Source: CAZVAR01 sp964625225
Lineage (GTDB): Bacteria; Pseudomonadota; Alphaproteobacteria; JAJUGE01
NCBI GenBank assembly: GCA_964625225.1
Contig: CAZVAR010000008.1
Location: forward strand, 1-58,509
Direction: 5' to 3'
DNA: 58,509 nt
The notes under the pieces were generated by a model, which was not told the origin of the DNA, did no database searches, and was given only the letters and a program-made list of their open reading frames with translations. The position numbers and the translations under genes are program-made. Positions 34,021 to 41,444 of the stretch are shown piece after piece; the first letter of the stretch is position 1, and the number at the start of each line of letters is the position of its first letter.

Positions 34021-34752
34021 TCAGTTCCCCTGCCGCAGCAGGCGGAGGGCAGCGGCCGGATCGATGCGGCCGTCATAGAGGGCACGACCGCAGATGACCC
34101 CCTCGATGCCGGCCATCTCCTCATCCTTGAGCGCCTCGAGGTCGGCCATCGTGGAAACCCCGCCCGAGGCGATCACCGGCACCTTGAGGGCCCAGGCGAG
34201 ATCAACGGTGGAGTCCACGTTCACCCCGCCCATGGCGCCGTCCCGGTCGATATCGGTGAAGACGATCGCCGCCACGCCGGCCTCCTCCACGCGCAGGGCC
34301 AGGTCGAGCGCCCGCGTCTCCGAAGTGCGCGTCCAGCCATGGGCGGCGACATAGCCGTCGCGGGCGTCGATGCTGGCGACGATGCGGCCCGGGTGCCGAC
34401 GACAGGCCTCGCGCACCAGCCCGGGATCCTCGAGTGCGGCCGTGCCCAGGATCACGCGGCGGATGCCGCGCTCGAGCCAATGCTCGATCGTGGCCAAGTC
34501 CCGGATTCCGCCGCCGAGCTGGACGGGGATGTCGATCGCGTCGAGGATGGCGCCGACGGCCGCGCCGTTGACCGGGTAACCCTCCACGGCACCGTTCAAA
34601 TCCACCAGATGCAGCCACTCGAAACCCTGGGCGGCGAAGATGCCGGCCTGGCTGGCCGGGTCGTCGTTGAAGACGGTCGCCTGGCCCATATCGCCGCGCA
34701 GCAGGCGCACGCACTTGCCGTCCTTCAGGTCGATGGCGGGAAACAGGATCAT
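34021..34752 (-). CDS. hisA: ProFAR isomerase (HisA)
   Basis: 243-residue beta/alpha barrel catalysing the Amadori rearrangement of ProFAR to PRFAR. Asp8 (PAIDLKDGKCVRLLRGD) acts in catalysis; QLGGGIRD and ASGGVSTMADL are the phosphate-binding loops. Its ATG overlaps the end of the GNAT gene by 4 bp, so translation is coupled. Confidence 0.96.
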   Translation of the reverse strand: MILFPAIDLKDGKCVRLLRGDMGQATVFNDDPASQAGIFAAQGFEWLHLVDLNGAVEGYPVNGAAVGAILDAIDIPVQLGGGIRDLATIEHWLERGIRRVILGTAALEDPGLVREACRRHPGRIVASIDARDGYVAAHGWTRTSETRALDLALRVEEAGVAAIVFTDIDRDGAMGGVNVDSTVDLAWALKVPVIASGGVSTMADLEALKDEEMAGIEGVICGRALYDGRIDPAAALRLLRQGN

Positions 34753-35297
34753 TTCACGCCGTTCCTCTTCTTTCTGACGAGTTCCTTATAGAAATATAGG
34801 CCAGCGACGTTCCGACCGCGGACCCGGGCATAGCAGGGGTGCGTGCCCCAGTGGACGAAGCCCAGCGATTCGTAAAGGTGGATCGCGGCGACCTGACTTT
34901 CGCGGACATCCAGGTTCAGAATACGGAACCGTTCGGCTCTCGCCACCTGTTCCACCGCCGCAACGAGCATTCGCGCGAGCCCGTATCCGCGCGCCCAGGG
35001 AGCCACGAAGGAGTGTTGCAGCGCGGCCGCAAAGCGTTGGGCCTCGTTGTTGCGCGGCGGCCGCACGAGCTGCGCCGAGCCGCAGACCGTGCCGTCCAGG
35101 CGGGCAAGGAACAGGGACCGTTCCGGTACCAGCAGGACGCCGCGCCAATAGGCTTCCAGGCGGTCGCGCGGCGGCGGCTTGAGCCAGCCGAAGCCGCCGC
35201 CGTCGAGGATCGCCATGTCGGTGGCCTCGCAGAGATCATGCAGATCTCGATCGGTGAGCGCTTCGGCGCGCTCGACGGTCGGGTGGGGTTTGCGCAT
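34749..35297 (-). CDS. GNAT family N-acetyltransferase inside the his cluster
   Basis: 182-residue GNAT-fold acetyltransferase. The acetyl-CoA motif A is APWARGYGLARMLVAA, followed by NLDVRESQVAAIHLYESLGF (motif B). It lies between hisH (5 bp upstream) and hisA (4-bp overlap), so it must be co-expressed with histidine synthesis. The substrate is unknown; there is no obvious acetyl transfer in that pathway, so it may act on a protein or small molecule unrelated to histidine. Confidence 0.85.
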   Translation of the reverse strand: MRKPHPTVERAEALTDRDLHDLCEATDMAILDGGGFGWLKPPPRDRLEAYWRGVLLVPERSLFLARLDGTVCGSAQLVRPPRNNEAQRFAAALQHSFVAPWARGYGLARMLVAAVEQVARAERFRILNLDVRESQVAAIHLYESLGFVHWGTHPCYARVRGRNVAGLYFYKELVRKKRNGVK

Positions 35298-35302
35298 GGG
35301 GG

Positions 35303-35938
35303 CTAGGGTCGCCAGGCGAGGAAATTACCGATCAGACGCAGGCCGTTCGCCTGGCTCTTCTCCGGGTGGAACTGGGTGCCGACCAGATTGTCGCGCCCGA
35401 TCACGGCGGTGATCGGGCCGCCATAGTCGACGGTGGCGAGCCGACAGCTCGGGTCGGCGCAGTCGAGAGCGTAGGAGTGAACGAAGTAGAAGTGCGGGTG
35501 CCGCCTCAGCCCGGCAAACAGCGGATGGCTGCCCGGCTCGAACGACAGCTCGTTCCACCCCATGTGCGGCACCTTGAGGCCAGCGCCCGTGAGCGGACCG
35601 ACTTCGCCCGCGATCCAGCCGAGCCCGCGATGGACGCCGTGCTCGAGGCCCCGTGTCGCCATCAGCTGCATTCCGACGCAGATGCCGAGGAACGGGCGGC
35701 CGCGTCGCATCACGGCATCCTCCAGCGCCTCCGTCATCCCCGGAATGGCGAGGAGGCCGGCCATGCAGTCGCCGAAGGCTCCGACCCCGGGCAGCACGAT
35801 CCGTTCGGCTGCGGCGACGCGGTCGGGATCGCCGGTGACCAGGACGGGGCCGGCGCCCACATCGGCGGCCGCACGCTCGAACGCCTTGGCGGCCGAGCGG
35901 AGATTCCCCGAGCCGTAGTCGATGATGGCGACCGTCAT
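35303..35938 (-). CDS. hisH: Imidazole glycerol phosphate synthase glutaminase subunit
   Basis: 211-residue class I glutamine amidotransferase that supplies ammonia to HisF. The nucleophile is Cys87 in FLGICVGMQLM; the His/Glu pair is in GTQFHPEKSQ. The N terminus VAIIDYGSGNLRSAAKAFE is characteristic. I chose the ATG at 35938, which overlaps the DUF2628 stop by 4 bp. Confidence 0.95.
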   Translation of the reverse strand: MTVAIIDYGSGNLRSAAKAFERAAADVGAGPVLVTGDPDRVAAAERIVLPGVGAFGDCMAGLLAIPGMTEALEDAVMRRGRPFLGICVGMQLMATRGLEHGVHRGLGWIAGEVGPLTGAGLKVPHMGWNELSFEPGSHPLFAGLRRHPHFYFVHSYALDCADPSCRLATVDYGGPITAVIGRDNLVGTQFHPEKSQANGLRLIGNFLAWRP

Positions 35939-36312
35939 CCGGCGCCCGCCTCCGCCTGCATCAGGCGCCAGGCCGCCGCGTCCGGCCCCTCGGCGACCAG
36001 CACGGGCCCCTCTTCGAAGCCGCGGCGTCGAAGGCTGCGCCGCCGCCAGTCGTTGGCACCGAAGCCGACGAACAGCATGAAACCTGCCGACAGCGCGATC
36101 TGTGCCATCGTGGCGAGACCGAGGGCGGCGGCGACGACGGCCAGCAAGGCCTCGGCCAGGAACAGAAGCAGGGCGGTGAGCCACATCCGATGCCAGAGCG
36201 CCCAGAGAAAGCCGAACAGGAAAGCCGGCCAGCAGAACCCTTCCTTGACCAGGACCAGGTCCGGAGGCTCGAACAGGCCGGCGTCCCGGCGGTGAGCCGT
36301 GTAGACTCGCAT
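35935..36312 (-). CDS. DUF2628 family membrane protein
   Basis: 125-residue protein of unknown function. The N terminus MRVYTAHRR and VLVKEGFCWPAFLFGFLWALWHRMW match DUF2628. Two or three hydrophobic helices follow (about residues 30-95), then a cytoplasmic Arg-rich and acidic tail. Its place between hisB and hisH is common in alphaproteobacteria, but no role in histidine synthesis is known. The start (ATG at 36312) is 5 bp after hisB; the stop overlaps hisH by 4 bp. Confidence 0.85.
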   Translation of the reverse strand: MRVYTAHRRDAGLFEPPDLVLVKEGFCWPAFLFGFLWALWHRMWLTALLLFLAEALLAVVAAALGLATMAQIALSAGFMLFVGFGANDWRRRSLRRRGFEEGPVLVAEGPDAAAWRLMQAEAGAG

Positions 36313-36317
36313 CGGCT

Positions 36318-36911
36318 CTAGCCCCCCAGCACGCCCTTGGTCGAGGGCACCGTGTCCGCTTGACGCGGATCGACCTCCACCGCTTCGCGAAGCGCGCGCG
36401 CCAAACCCTTGAAGCAGGACTCCACGATGTGATGGGTGTTCTCGCCGTGCAGCGTCTCGACGTGCAGCGTCGCGCCGGCATGCTGGGCGAAGGCCTGGAA
36501 CCACTCCCGGAACAGCTCCGTATCCATGGTACCCAGCTTCGCCGCCGGCAGGCGCACGTTCCAGACCAGCCAAGGGCGTCCGGACAGATCGAGCGCCACC
36601 CGGGTCAGCGCTTCGTCCATCGGTAGCAGGCATGACCCGTAGCGGCGGATGCCGCGCCGGTCCCCCAGCGCCCGCGCCACGGCCTGTCCGATGGCGATGC
36701 CGCTGTCTTCAGTCGTGTGGTGGGCGTCGATGTGGAGATCGCCCTGGACCTCCACGGAGAGGTCCATCAGCGAATGGCGGGCAAGCTGCTCCAGCATATG
36801 GTCGAGAAAGCCGACGCCCGTCGAGACGTCGTAATTGCCGCGGCCGTCGAGGTCGACCCGGACTTTTACGCGCGTCTCCTTCGTGTTCCGTTCGAGCGCG
36901 GCCTCGCGCAT
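36318..36911 (-). CDS. hisB: Imidazoleglycerol-phosphate dehydratase
   Basis: 197-residue single-function dehydratase, step 7 of histidine synthesis. Manganese-binding motifs HHTTEDSGIAIGQA and HHIVESCFKGLARALR, plus GVGFLDHMLEQLARH. It lacks the phosphatase half of the E. coli fusion. I chose the ATG at 36911 (MREAALERNTKET) by family start. First gene of the minus-strand his cluster. Confidence 0.95.
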   Translation of the reverse strand: MREAALERNTKETRVKVRVDLDGRGNYDVSTGVGFLDHMLEQLARHSLMDLSVEVQGDLHIDAHHTTEDSGIAIGQAVARALGDRRGIRRYGSCLLPMDEALTRVALDLSGRPWLVWNVRLPAAKLGTMDTELFREWFQAFAQHAGATLHVETLHGENTHHIVESCFKGLARALREAVEVDPRQADTVPSTKGVLGG

Positions 36912-37495
36912 CGGTGCTCGCTCCGTGACGGGAAGTGTGTCTTTTAGCAATCGACCGGATGCAAGGCCAGCATTCGCGCGCCCGGGATTGCGGTCGTGCA
37001 TGCCGGATAGATGGGGACGACGGACCGCCGCCGCGAGCCCCGCCGTCTCGGGCGATCGTCATCAGCATTGACGCGGTCCTGTCCCGGCCGGTGGCGAATC
37101 TCTTGTATTTTTTCCTATTCTATGTCATGATGCCGGGTGATCGAAACCGGCGGCGGGCGAGCGATGCGGCATCGGCACGGACCTTCCTGTTCCTTCCCTG
37201 TCATTCCCGGGCGGCGGAGAGTCGGGCCGGAGCAGCGCTACCGGTCGGCGGCAGGCAGTGACTTCGCAGGCTGCCTTCGGACGTCGACATCGCACCCCGG
37301 AGAATGGCGACATTTGCTGTCGAATGTTGACGTTTACGACGAACGACGGCTCCGTCGCGGCCCGCCGGCGGATGAGGCCGCACCGCCGGCCCGGACGCGA
37401 GGCGAGTGCCATGCCGCGCTGCGAGGCGGTGCTTGTCATTGCGTCGAGGGATCCCCATTCTTGCCCCTTTACCGCCGCAGGCCCGCACTTGCCGA
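36912..37495. promoter_or_regulatory. hisB / lutA divergent intergenic region
   Basis: 584 bp without a credible gene, between divergently transcribed hisB and lutA, so it should hold promoters for both. Two stretches stand out by composition: a T-rich run at about 37096-37130, and a helically phased repeat element at 37307-37335 that resembles one at 56202-56230. No clear -35/-10 pair and no terminator-like hairpin were found. Confidence 0.5.
37307..37335 (+). repeat. Phased repeat element, copy 1
   Basis: A 29-bp element with CATTT, CGAAT and CGTTT at 10-bp intervals, matching 22 of 29 positions with copy 2 at 56202-56230. It lies about 160 bp upstream of lutA. It may be an operator. A match of this length between two places could also be chance. 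Confidence 0.3.
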
Positions 37496-38266
37496 ATGCC
37501 GCCCGCCGAACCCCGCATCGTCGCCCTGTTCGTCACCTGTCTGGTCGACCTGTTCCGCCCGCGGGTCGGGCTGGCAGCGATCAAACTGTTGGAGGACGCG
37601 GGTTGCCGCGTCGCCGTACCGGAGGCGCAGACCTGCTGCGGCCAGCCCGCCTACAATTCGGGCGACCGGGCAAGCACGAAGCGCCTTGCGCGCGGGGTCA
37701 TCGCCGCGTTCGAAGGCTACGACCATGTCGTGGCGCCCTCCGGCTCCTGTGCCGGGATGATTGCGCACCACTATCCGGCCCTGTTCGCCGACGAGCCTGC
37801 TTGGGCCGAGCGGGCACGGGACTTGGCGCGACGAACCTACGAGCTGACCGCCTTCCTGGCCGATGTCTGCGGCGTCGAACGGATTCAGGCGCGCTATGAG
37901 GACAGCGTCACCTATCACGATTCGTGCTCCGGCCTGCGCGAGCTCGGCATCAAGCACCAGCCGCGGCGGCTACTGGCGGGCGTGGACGGCCTGACGCTGG
38001 CGGAGATGGCCGAGCCCGAAGTTTGCTGCGGCTTCGGTGGCACCTTCTGCGTCAAATACCCCGAGATCTCCGACGCGATGGTCCGGCGCAAGACGGCGGA
38101 CATCGTGTCCACCGGCGCCGGAACGGTGCTCGCCGGCGATATGGGCTGCCTGCTCAACATGGCGGGAAAGCTGAAGCGCGAGGGGTCGTCGGTGCGGGTG
38201 CGACACGTGGCGGAAGTACTGGCCGGAATGGCCGATGGGCCGGCGATCGGCGAGGAGCGCCGCTGA
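37496..38266 (+). CDS. lutA: L-lactate dehydrogenase complex subunit LutA
   Basis: 256-residue subunit of the LutABC Fe-S lactate oxidase (YkgE-like), which oxidises L-lactate to pyruvate. Two CCG domains: the first has TCCGQPAYNSG, the second HDSCSGLRELG and VCCGFGGTFCVKYPEIS, which bind the Fe-S or hetero-disulfide centre. I chose the ATG at 37496 (MPPAEPRIVALFVTCL) on family start. The stop shares one base with the lutB start (TGATG), indicating coupling. Confidence 0.93.
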   Translation: MPPAEPRIVALFVTCLVDLFRPRVGLAAIKLLEDAGCRVAVPEAQTCCGQPAYNSGDRASTKRLARGVIAAFEGYDHVVAPSGSCAGMIAHHYPALFADEPAWAERARDLARRTYELTAFLADVCGVERIQARYEDSVTYHDSCSGLRELGIKHQPRRLLAGVDGLTLAEMAEPEVCCGFGGTFCVKYPEISDAMVRRKTADIVSTGAGTVLAGDMGCLLNMAGKLKREGSSVRVRHVAEVLAGMADGPAIGEERR

Positions 38267-39732
38267 TGCTCGCCGGCAGCCGCGCCTTTCCCGAAAACGC
38301 GCGCCGGGCACTGCGCGACGCGGACCTGCAGAGCGAGCTGGAGAAGCTGTCCGGCGGATTCTCGGTCGCGCGCATCCGCGCCGCCGCCGATGTCCCGGAG
38401 TTCGATGCGCTGCGCGACGCCGCACGCGACATCAAGGACCACGTCCTGGCGAACCTCGATCACTATCTCGAACGGTTCGAGGCCAAGGTAGTCGAGAATG
38501 GCGGCCGCGTGCACTGGTGCCGCGATGCGGAGGAGGCGCGCAACACGGTCCTGGGGATCTGCCGCGATCTGGGCGCCCGCACGGTCACCAAGGGCAAGAC
38601 GATGATCGCGGAGGAGATCGGGCTCAACGATTTCCTCGAGGCCAACAGCATCGAGCCGGTCGAGACCGATCTCGGGGAATATATCATCCAGCTCCGCCGC
38701 GAGGCGCCGAGCCACATCATCGCTCCCGCGATTCACGTTACGACCGAGGGGGTCGCCAAGGCGTTTCGCGAGAAGCACGCCGGTCTCGACCCGGACCGGC
38801 CGCTGACCGAACCGCAGGTGATGCTGGCGGAGGCGCGGGCGATTCTGCGCGAGCGGTTCCTCAAGGCCGATGTCGGCATCACCGGGGCCAACTTTCTGAT
38901 CGCCGAGACCGGCTCCTCGGTCATCGTCACCAACGAAGGCAATGGCGACCTCACCCAAACGCTGCCGAAGGCGCACATCGTCTTGGCCAGCCTCGAGAAG
39001 GTGGTCCCGACGCTGGAGGACTTGACCGTCTTCCTTCGCGTCTTGGCACGCTCGGCGACCGGGCAGGAGATGTCGGTCTATACGACCCTCTCGACGGGCC
39101 CGCGCCGGCCGGAGGATCCGGACGGGCCGGGCGAGTATCACGTGGTGCTACTGGACAATGGCCGCAGCGCCATGATCGGCACCGAGTTCCAGGACATGCT
39201 GCGCTGCATTCGCTGCGGCGCCTGCATGAACAATTGCCCCGTCTATCAGCAGATCGGCGGCCACGCCTATGGCTGGGTCTATCCCGGTCCCATGGGCGCG
39301 GTGCTGACGCCCTCGCTGATCGGCGTCGACCAGTCGGGCCACCTGCCCAACGCCTCGACCTTCTGCNNNNNNNNNNGCCCGGTGCGCATCCCGCTGCCGA
39401 AGATGATGCGGCACTGGCGCGAGCGCGAGTTCGAGCGGCACCTGCAACCGGCGGCGGCCCGTTACGGGCTGAGGCTCTGGGCGTTTCTGGCGGCGCGGCC
39501 GCGGCTATACCGCTTGGCGACGGGCGCGGCGGCGCGTGCCTTGGGCCTGCTGGGCGGCCGCCGCGGGCGCTTCCGGTCGCTGCCGCTGGCCGGCGGCTGG
39601 ACGGCCGCGCGCGACATGCCCGCGCCCGAGGGAAAAACGTTCCACCGGCTCTGGGCGGAACGGAAGCGGAATCGAAGCTGGCGCAACGCCTCGGGTGGGC
39701 TCTCGGACGACGGCAGGGAGGTGCGGGTCTGA
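38266..39732 (+). CDS. lutB: L-lactate dehydrogenase complex Fe-S subunit LutB
   Basis: About 488 residues. The LUD domain occupies the first 300 residues or so (TKGKTMIAEEIGLNDFLE, GITGANFLIAETGSSVIVTNEG, HIVLASLEKVVPTLEDL). The first cluster is CIRCGACMNNCPVYQQIGGH. The second cluster, expected as CxxCxxxCP, is interrupted by a 10-N gap at 39367-39376, leaving FC before and PVRIPLPK after. The C-terminal tail contacts the other subunits. A perfect hairpin overlaps the stop codon. Confidence 0.93.
   Translation: MLAGSRAFPENARRALRDADLQSELEKLSGGFSVARIRAAADVPEFDALRDAARDIKDHVLANLDHYLERFEAKVVENGGRVHWCRDAEEARNTVLGICRDLGARTVTKGKTMIAEEIGLNDFLEANSIEPVETDLGEYIIQLRREAPSHIIAPAIHVTTEGVAKAFREKHAGLDPDRPLTEPQVMLAEARAILRERFLKADVGITGANFLIAETGSSVIVTNEGNGDLTQTLPKAHIVLASLEKVVPTLEDLTVFLRVLARSATGQEMSVYTTLSTGPRRPEDPDGPGEYHVVLLDNGRSAMIGTEFQDMLRCIRCGACMNNCPVYQQIGGHAYGWVYPGPMGAVLTPSLIGVDQSGHLPNASTFCXXXXPVRIPLPKMMRHWREREFERHLQPAAARYGLRLWAFLAARPRLYRLATGAAARALGLLGGRRGRFRSLPLAGGWTAARDMPAPEGKTFHRLWAERKRNRSWRNASGGLSDDGREVRV
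39367..39376. other. Assembly gap (10 N) inside lutB
   Basis: Removes most of the second [4Fe-4S] motif. By family comparison about 19 nt should be here (two further cysteines), so the N count is not literal. The frame is preserved. Confidence 0.9.
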
Positions 39733-39741
39733 GACCCGCAC
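39721..39741 (+). other. Hairpin with the lutB stop codon in its loop
   Basis: Perfect 9-bp inverted repeat, GTGCGGGTC at 39721-39729 and GACCCGCAC at 39733-39741, with the TGA stop of lutB (39730-39732) as the 3-nt loop. No T-run follows, so it is probably not a full terminator. It could stabilise the lutAB part of the mRNA or reduce downstream expression. Confidence 0.6.
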
Positions 39742-39755
39742 TCCGGAACCCAGCG

Positions 39756-40199
39756 ATGCCGACGGACACGCAGCTCCACGATCGGATCCGCGAGGCCGAG
39801 GCCGCGCGGCGAGTGGAAATCGGCGTCGAGCTGCGCCGGCTCAACCGACCCGACTCGCCCGTGTTCGGGCGATGGGACAATGCCGTGCCGGCCTTCGTCC
39901 TGATCGCCGCGGTGGTGGCGGCCTTCGTGTTCGGCGGTTGGCTGGTGGCGCTGGCCACCGCGGCTAGCGGGCTGGTGCTGATGCTGACGACGGTCAATCT
40001 GGCGGTGATGAGCCTGCTGCGGTGGCGGGCGCTGGACATGGCCCTGTCCGGGCCGGAGGGTTGGGAGCGACTGTGGGCGATCGGCGGCCTCACGCTCAGG
40101 CTGCCGCGGCGGCCCGATACGGAATGCAAGGGGCCGGACGGTGACTGGCGTGCCTTCGTACGCCGTCACCTGACGACGGAGGCGGAGGCAGCAGAGTGA
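39756..40199 (+). CDS. Two-helix membrane protein within the lut operon
   Basis: 147-residue protein with a charged N-terminal helix (about residues 1-45, REAEAARRVEIGVELRRLNR), two adjacent membrane helices (AVPAFVLIAAVVAAFVFG and LVLMLTTVNLAVMSLL), and a cytoplasmic Arg/Asp-rich tail. I do not recognise a family. It starts 23 bp after lutB and its stop overlaps the lutC GTG by 4 bp, so it is translated with the lactate oxidase. It might tether LutABC to the membrane or to quinone; that is inference. Confidence 0.75.
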   Translation: MPTDTQLHDRIREAEAARRVEIGVELRRLNRPDSPVFGRWDNAVPAFVLIAAVVAAFVFGGWLVALATAASGLVLMLTTVNLAVMSLLRWRALDMALSGPEGWERLWAIGGLTLRLPRRPDTECKGPDGDWRAFVRRHLTTEAEAAE

Positions 40200-40873
40200 G
40201 CAGCCGCGACGAAATCCTCGGCCGCATCCGGCGCTCGCAACGGCGCGGGCCGCTCGGGCCGGCGCAGCGCGAAGCGGTGGAGAAGCGGATTACCGAGCAT
40301 CCGCGCGGCCCGCAGCTCTCGCGCGTTGCATTGGAACCCGGGCCGCTGGTCGACCTCTTCGTCGCCAAGGCGACCGCAGCCGCCGCTACGGTCGCGCGCG
40401 TGCCGCACGCGGACGACGCCCCGGGCGCGGTGGCCGACTATCTCGCCCGCGAGAATCTGCCGGCCAGCCTGGTGATGGCACCGGACCCGGCGCTGGAGAC
40501 GATCAACTGGAGTGCACGCTCGCTGCTGTCGATCCGGCGGGGCCTGCCGCAACCCGGTGATCCGGTGGGTGTCACCGGTGCCTTCGCAGGCGTTGCCGAG
40601 ACCGGAACCCTGGTGCTGCTGTCGGGTGCCACCAGCCCTACGACCTTGAACCTGCTGCCGGAAACCCACATTGTCCTGCTACGGCGCGGCCAGATCGTCG
40701 GCGCTTTCGAGGATGCCTGGGACCGGCTGCGTCGCATCGGCGGCGACGCGCTCCCGCGTACGGTGAACCTGATCACCGGCCCTTCGCGAAGCGCCGACAT
40801 CGGCCAGCAGCTTCAGATGGGCGCGCATGGGCCGCGCCGGCTGCATGTCGTGCTGATCGATGACGAACGATAG
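40196..40873 (+). CDS. lutC: L-lactate dehydrogenase complex subunit LutC
   Basis: 225-residue LUD-domain subunit of the lactate oxidase. The N terminus reads SSRDEILGRIRRSQRR, and the diagnostic VTGAFAGVAETGTLVLLSG and ETHIVLLRRGQIVGAFEDAW are present, ending LITGPSRSADIGQQLQMGAHGPRRLHVVLID as expected. GTG start at 40196 overlapping the previous stop. The C terminus overlaps the Smr gene by 14 bp. Confidence 0.93.
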   Translation: MSSRDEILGRIRRSQRRGPLGPAQREAVEKRITEHPRGPQLSRVALEPGPLVDLFVAKATAAAATVARVPHADDAPGAVADYLARENLPASLVMAPDPALETINWSARSLLSIRRGLPQPGDPVGVTGAFAGVAETGTLVLLSGATSPTTLNLLPETHIVLLRRGQIVGAFEDAWDRLRRIGGDALPRTVNLITGPSRSADIGQQLQMGAHGPRRLHVVLIDDER

Positions 40874-41444
40874 GGGCGGATCTCCGCGGCGCCAATTGCC
40901 CGGATTGCTGAGTGACGAAGACCTGCGCCTCTGGCGCGAGGTCGCGCGTGGCGTGCGCCCGCTGCCGGGCCGGCTGCCGCCGCCGGCGCCCGTGCCGGCG
41001 CAGCCGGCGGTTGCGCCGGCGCCCCTGATGCCGCCCCCCGCCCGATCCGTTCCCGTGCGCCCGCCTCCGCCGCGACCGGTTCCCGTCCCCGAGGCGAAGC
41101 ACGGGCAGGTCGCCGGCCTCGACCGTCGTAGCGCGCAGCGACTGAAGCGCGGGCAGATGACGATCGACGGACGCATCGACCTGCACGGGCTGACCCAGGA
41201 GGAGGCCCACCGGGCATTGAACAGCTTTATCGGCAGCAGCCTGGCAGCGGGACGCCGCGCCATACTGGTCATCACGGGCAAGGGCAATGGCGGCCTGGAG
41301 GGCGGGGTCCTGCGCCGGTCCGTGCCGCGCTGGCTGCATGAGGGCGCCAACCGCGAGCGCGTGGTGGCCTATGCCCCCGCGCGGCCGCGGCATGGCGGGG
41401 CGGGCGCCCTCTATGTGCTGCTGCGCCGCAAGCGGGCCCCGTGA
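40860..41444 (+). CDS. Smr/MutS2-domain protein
   Basis: 194 residues. An N-terminal helix (LLSDEDLRLWREVARGVRP) is followed by a Pro/Ala/Val-rich linker of about 45 residues, then a C-terminal Smr domain with IDLHGLTQEEAHRALNSFI, VITGKGNGG and RHGGAGALYVLLRR. Stand-alone Smr domains are nucleases of DNA or RNA; this one resembles the alphaproteobacterial family usually found beside mltA, which here lies about 10 kb away. It overlaps lutC by 14 bp and the next gene by 4 bp. Confidence 0.88.
   Translation: MTNDRGGSPRRQLPGLLSDEDLRLWREVARGVRPLPGRLPPPAPVPAQPAVAPAPLMPPPARSVPVRPPPPRPVPVPEAKHGQVAGLDRRSAQRLKRGQMTIDGRIDLHGLTQEEAHRALNSFIGSSLAAGRRAILVITGKGNGGLEGGVLRRSVPRWLHEGANRERVVAYAPARPRHGGAGALYVLLRRKRAP

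Noticed and set aside
38235..40199. 654-residue plus-strand frame overlapping lutB
   Set aside because: Out of frame with lutB for most of its length. Only its last 147 codons (from 39756) look like a gene, and that part is annotated.
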